64,000 nucleotides of DNA, taken from Pseudomonas putida (GTDB lineage: Bacteria; Pseudomonadota; Gammaproteobacteria; Pseudomonadales; Pseudomonadaceae). The DNA lies in the NCBI GenBank assembly GCA_029953615.1, contig CP124529.1:496001-560000 (forward strand), given 5' to 3'. Within the stretch, counting starts at the first letter, position 1; every line of letters begins with the position of its first letter. Under the pieces are notes generated by a model that saw only the letters and a list, made by a program, of their open reading frames with translations, was not told the origin of the DNA and did no database searches. The position numbers were made by a program, and so were the translations under genes. This document shows, piece after piece, positions 58,845 through 64,000 of this stretch.

Positions 58845-59600
58845 TTGCGAAGATTACTGGCCTTGCTGTTGCTCTGGACCTCGCAGGGCATGGCCGAACA
58901 GCCGGTGCTGCGCTTTTCCGTGGCCGAGAGCTGGAGCATGCCGCTGGTGCGCATCGAAGGTGACCGGCCGGTTGAAGGCCTGCTGTACGACCTGACCCAG
59001 GCGCTAGCCAAAGAGGTGGGCGCACGCCCTGTGTACCATGTGATGGCCCGCCTGCGCCTGCAGGAGGCCATGGACCACGGAGATATCGACGTGCGCTGCT
59101 ATGTCAGCAGCCAGTGGTTCGATGCCCCTCCGAGGCATTTTGTCTGGAGCATTCCATTGATTCGCCAGCGCGACCTGCTGGTAGGCCGCCCGGGCGACAG
59201 TCCCCTGCTATCTCCGCAACAACTGCCACCCCAGGCGATCGGCACGGTGCTGGGCTATACCTATTCGACCCTGCAGCCTTTGCTTGACCAGGGCCGACTG
59301 CACCGTGAAGACAGCCGCAACCAGTTGCTGGTGCTACAGAAGTTGCAGGTCGGGCGGTATCGGCATGCGGTAAGCAACCAGTTGTCGTTGCAGTGGTTCA
59401 ACCAGGGCTTGCCGACGGAACAGCGCTTGCACGCGCTGGCGGTGCTGGAGGAACAGGACCTGGGGTGCATGGTGCGCAACGACCCGGCGATACCGGCACA
59501 GGAAGTGTTGCGGGCACTGGTGCGGATGAAGCAGTCGGGGGAAATCGAGCGAATGGTGCAGCGGTATGGGGGTATGGGGGTTTTGGCGACTCGGCCTTGA
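58845..59600 (+). CDS. periplasmic solute-binding protein, family 3, TTG start
   Basis: A 251-residue secreted protein. The signal peptide LRRLLALLLLWTSQGMA is followed by the SBP_bac_3 fold: FSVAESWSMPLVRIEGDRPV, GLLYDLTQALAKEVGARPVY, DVRCYVSSQWF and VLGYTYSTLQP. The start codon appears to be TTG at 58845, placed 8 nt after a strong GGGAGG site. No transporter genes are adjacent. Together with 37106-37915 it is the second orphan binding protein in the window. The ligand is unknown, perhaps an amino acid. Confidence 0.8.
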   Translation: MRRLLALLLLWTSQGMAEQPVLRFSVAESWSMPLVRIEGDRPVEGLLYDLTQALAKEVGARPVYHVMARLRLQEAMDHGDIDVRCYVSSQWFDAPPRHFVWSIPLIRQRDLLVGRPGDSPLLSPQQLPPQAIGTVLGYTYSTLQPLLDQGRLHREDSRNQLLVLQKLQVGRYRHAVSNQLSLQWFNQGLPTEQRLHALAVLEEQDLGCMVRNDPAIPAQEVLRALVRMKQSGEIERMVQRYGGMGVLATRP

Positions 59601-59677
59601 TTTGGGTGGGGCTGACAGCTGTTCGCCGATAGTTTTTTTATTGCCTGTTAGATCGAGCGCCGCCCGCGCGGCAAATT

Positions 59678-59824
59678 GGCAACACCAAGCTTGTCGCCGA
59701 GACTCACAAACTCGTGGCAGAAACGCGTAAGCTCAAGCGAGAGACGTTCTGGTACCCGTTGTTGGTTGGCGCGACGGTGGTGACGGCCGTCGCGGGTATC
59801 ATGGCTCTAACCAACAAACTCTGA
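59678..59824 (+). pseudogene. 5'-truncated remnant of a small coiled-coil membrane protein
   Basis: An open frame without a start codon or ribosome site reads GNTKLVAETHKLVAETRKLK, then RETFWYPLLVGATVVTAVAG and stops at 59822-59824. It has the heptad-like KLVAET repeats and a single hydrophobic helix, the same plan as the intact small protein that follows at 59857. It looks like a decayed or frameshifted copy of a similar gene. Confidence 0.45.
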
Positions 59825-59856
59825 GTCTTCGCCAATCCAGATGTCAGGAGTAACAA

Positions 59857-60036
59857 ATGCCCCGCCCTGCCCAAAATCACTCTGAGCAGTTACGCAGCGA
59901 AGCCGAAATGCTCGCCGACGAGATACGCAAGCTCAGAGAGTCTTCTCCTTGGGAGGCGTTGATCCCGTTTAGCATCGGTGCAGGGTTTGCCTTGGTACTG
60001 CTGATTGCAGGCGTGCTGATCATGCGCTCACTCTAA
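59857..60036 (+). CDS. small single-pass membrane protein, unknown function
   Basis: A 59-residue protein, MPRPAQNHSEQLRSEAEMLA..., with a charged amphipathic helix (residues 9-29, DEIRKLRESS) followed by one transmembrane helix (about residues 36-56) and a short MRSL tail. CAGGAG stands 6 nt before the ATG, a good ribosome site. No family is recognised. The plan (coiled coil then membrane helix) is seen in many small phage or stress membrane proteins. Confidence 0.6.
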   Translation: MPRPAQNHSEQLRSEAEMLADEIRKLRESSPWEALIPFSIGAGFALVLLIAGVLIMRSL

Positions 60037-60045
60037 CCCCCGGCC

Positions 60046-60528
60046 CTAGGCCAGCAGAGCCGCACTCAAGTACAACCCCACACCAAACACGAAATGCGTA
60101 GCCAGGCTCTTCAGGCAGTTACGCGCAGGCGTCGGTGTCCTTGACGCAAAGAACCCCGCCCCCATCACCGGCTGCATGAAGCACAACGGCGCCACGACCG
60201 TAACCACACCCACCGCCACCGCAGGCAACAAAGTAGGCGCCAGCAACCACCCCTCCTCCACAAACCCAACCAGCAGCATCGCGAACAGCACGCCGATGGC
60301 GTAGTGAATCCCCCACCCCAACGCCAGCTCATGGCGAACCGGCTCGGCCTTGGCAATCGCCTGGTGCCGCACACGCCCGTGCAGCAAATGCCCCGCCCAA
60401 CGCCCGACCATGGCGAAGTTCAGCGTGGCGACACCCAACCGCCTCAGCAGCAGCCCCCACAGGTCCATCACCATCGTGGCACCGATACCAATTGGCAAAG
60501 CAGCGAAAAACATCGCAGTAAACGTCAT
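60046..60528 (-). CDS. DUF2938-type membrane protein, probable target of the divergent MerR regulator
   Basis: A 160-residue protein with four or so hydrophobic helices (MFFAALPIGIGATMVMDLWG, HYAIGVLFAMLLVGFVEEGW, LLPAVAVGVVTVVAPLCFMQ, HFVFGVGLYLSAALLA) and the motif QPVMGAGFFASRTPTP. It resembles the DUF2938 family, of unknown function. Its promoter has the 19-bp spacer of MerR-activated genes, with the operator inside. Confidence 0.75.
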   Translation of the reverse strand: MTFTAMFFAALPIGIGATMVMDLWGLLLRRLGVATLNFAMVGRWAGHLLHGRVRHQAIAKAEPVRHELALGWGIHYAIGVLFAMLLVGFVEEGWLLAPTLLPAVAVGVVTVVAPLCFMQPVMGAGFFASRTPTPARNCLKSLATHFVFGVGLYLSAALLA

Positions 60529-60570
60529 TGAACACCCCCTCGAAGATTGACGGTCATCACTCTGCCGCGC

Positions 60571-60601
60571 AGCATAGAAGTTGAAGTCAACTTCAAGTCA
60601 A
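60571..60601 (-). promoter_or_regulatory. MerR-type promoter and operator
   Basis: On the minus strand TTGACT (60601-60596), a 19-nt spacer and TATGCT (60576-60571). The spacer contains the palindrome TTGAAGT-TG-ACTTCAA. Overlong spacers carrying a dyad are the hallmark of promoters activated by MerR proteins through DNA distortion. The operator also abuts the merR-type gene start, allowing autoregulation. Confidence 0.8.
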
Positions 60602-60610
60602 GGGGCCGAA

Positions 60611-61030
60611 ATGGACATTGCCGACGTCGCCAAACGCACAGGCGTACCCGCCTCGACGCTGCGCTACTACGAGAAGAGAGGCCTGCTCAAGTCACTCGCC
60701 AGGCCTGGCCAGCGGCGGCAGTTCGCAGCCGATGTGGCGGACAGGCTGGCGCTGATCGCCCTGGGCCAGGCTGCGGGGTTTTCGCTGGATGAAGTGGGGG
60801 CGATGCTGGTGGACCTGCAAGTCGACCGGCAGAGGCTGATGGCCAAGGCCGACGAACTGGATGCACGGATCAGGAGCTTGCAGGCCATGAGCAAGGGCTT
60901 GCGGCATGCGGCGCAGTGCCCTGAGGAAGATCACCTTGCATGCCCGAAATTCCAGCGACTGATGAAGCTGTCGGCGGCGGGAGCATTGGGCGAGAAGCAG
61001 GGCAGAACGAAGGCATTTACTGCAGATTGA
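60611..61030 (+). CDS. MerR-family transcriptional regulator
   Basis: A 139-residue protein, MDIADVAKRTGVPASTLRYY onward. The MerR winged helix (EKRGLLKSLARPGQRRQFAA) and GFSLDEVGAMLVDLQVDR precede a dimerisation helix. Two cysteines, QCPEEDHLACPKF, lie in the effector region and could bind a metal or thiol-reactive signal. That spacing does not match SoxR, CueR or ZntR that I know, so the inducer is open. ATG 60611 follows AAGGGGCCGAA. Confidence 0.88.
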   Translation: MDIADVAKRTGVPASTLRYYEKRGLLKSLARPGQRRQFAADVADRLALIALGQAAGFSLDEVGAMLVDLQVDRQRLMAKADELDARIRSLQAMSKGLRHAAQCPEEDHLACPKFQRLMKLSAAGALGEKQGRTKAFTAD

Positions 61031-61056
61031 GGTTTTCGGACCCCGGAAATGGAGGC

Positions 61057-61160
61057 AGCCCCACCAGCCACACCCCGGCACTCGATGTTCCCGCTATGGC
61101 TGCTCCCTTCCGGGCCTGACCAGGTTAACGGGTAATCAATGCGGGGGGACCGATGGGGCC
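61057..61160 (-). ncRNA. ffs: signal recognition particle 4.5S RNA
   Basis: On the minus strand the sequence contains the universally conserved SRP loop, ACCTGGTCAGGCCCGGAAGG then GAGCAGCCATAGCGGG. The ends GCCCCA (from 61159) and TGGGGC (to 61058) pair as the terminal helix of the long hairpin. The exact ends are estimated from this pairing. It guides FtsY/Ffh-dependent targeting of membrane proteins. Confidence 0.93.
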
Positions 61161-61293
61161 ACCACTACAAGGCTCGCTGAGCAGCGAGTGGCGCCATTGT
61201 ACCGGTCTTGGGGGCAGATACAACCTCTGGAGGAGAAAAAGTCATCATTTCTCAATGACTTGTCCGGGTTGAGGGGGCAAGGGGCTGCCAACT

Positions 61294-61437
61294 CGCGGGT
61301 GAACCCGCTCCTGCAGGGGTAGCGCTGACAGCAAGACCAGCACAGGACCTGTGGGAGCGGGCGCGCCCGCGAAGCAGGCACCGCGGTGGATGGCACCGGC
61401 TTTGCCGGTGATCGCCGGCAAGCCAGCTCCCACAAGG
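61294..61437. repeat. mixed composite REP unit
   Basis: Three pieces: CGCGGGTGAACCCGCTCCTG, then CCTGTGGGAGCGGGCGCGCC...CGCGAAGCAGG, then GGTGGATGGCACCGGCTTTG...CGCCGGCAAGCC...CTCCCACAAGG. It combines the CGGGC and CCGGC subtypes in one block, behind the ligA 3' end. Nothing else is seen between ffs and ligA. Confidence 0.8.
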
Positions 61438-61470
61438 ACCGTGCAAGCCGCAGGACCTGGCCTTGGCCTT

Positions 61471-63864
<2,394 letters not shown>

Positions 63865-63870
63865 TTATCG

Positions 63871-63979
63871 CCTGTGCCGGCCTCTTCGCGGGCTTGCCCG
63901 CTCCCACTGGGACACCACGAGCCTCAAGGGCAGTGATGTACCTGTGGGAGCGGGCAAGCCCGCGAAGAGGCCGGCACAG
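63871..63979. repeat. REP pair, CGGGC subtype
   Basis: CCTGTGCCGGCCTCTTCGCG...CTCCCACTGGG and inverse CCTGTGGGAGCGGGCAAGCC...GAGGCCGGCACAG. It lies upstream of ligA. Nothing else is seen from 63802 to the window end except a small hairpin near 63812-63832. Confidence 0.85.
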
Positions 63980-64000
63980 ACAACTACAACACCCGAACCG

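Overview
The window is chromosomal DNA of a fluorescent Pseudomonas, most likely of the P. putida group. The evidence is high GC content, P. putida-type REP palindromes in most intergenic gaps, a pyoverdine locus with PvdS-type promoters, two tandem cbb3 oxidase operons followed by ccoGHIS-hemN-anr, and the order apt / recR-ybaB-dnaX / ffs / ligA. This assignment rests on gene content and order read by eye, not on a database search.

Layout. (1) 1-2032: a truncated MFS transporter, a receiver-like protein without its phospho-acceptor, and an iron-type ECF sigma factor with a Fur-like box upstream. (2) 2301-15442: pyoverdine export and maturation. This holds pvdR-pvdT-opmQ (efflux), pvdP (tyrosinase) divergent from pvdM-pvdN (periplasmic chromophore maturation), a divergent pair of less understood genes (HSL-type hydrolase and SCP2-cupin fusion), and pvdH (diaminobutyrate supply). 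(3) 15587-21878: a two-component system, a MocA-like nucleotidyltransferase, and a dsbD / TlpA-like / dsbG operon. (4) 22075-37042: the 13-kb NRPS gene pvdL, the iron-starvation sigma gene pvdS with a Fur box, and a hydroxamate-type siderophore acetyltransferase. (5) 37106-39794: a solute-binding protein, a DnaQ-like exonuclease, ppnP and a small hydrolase. (6) 39845-54867: two ccoNOQP operons, ccoG-ccoH-ccoI-ccoS, a TauE/SafE-type membrane protein, hemN and anr, i.e. low-oxygen respiration with its assembly factors and regulator. (7) 54923-63801: apt, recR-ybaB-dnaX, a second orphan solute-binding protein, small membrane proteins, a MerR regulator divergent from its probable target, the SRP RNA and ligA.

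How it works together. Fur would repress pvdS (and perhaps the ECF sigma gene at 1556-2032) when iron is plentiful. PvdS would then read eight promoter elements that I can see, each T-A-A-(A/T)-T, 16 nt, C-G-T. These lie in front of pvdRT-opmQ, pvdP, pvdMN, the hydrolase, the SCP2-cupin gene, pvdH, pvdL and the acetyltransferase. The peptide-chain NRPSs, pvdA, pvdE, pvdO and the receptor fpvA are not in this window. Anr boxes precede the first cco operon and hemN.

Caution on sequence quality. Four genes (opmQ, the TlpA-like gene, ccoP-2 and ccoH) each carry one single-base indel that breaks an otherwise intact frame. Indel errors in the assembly are the simplest explanation.
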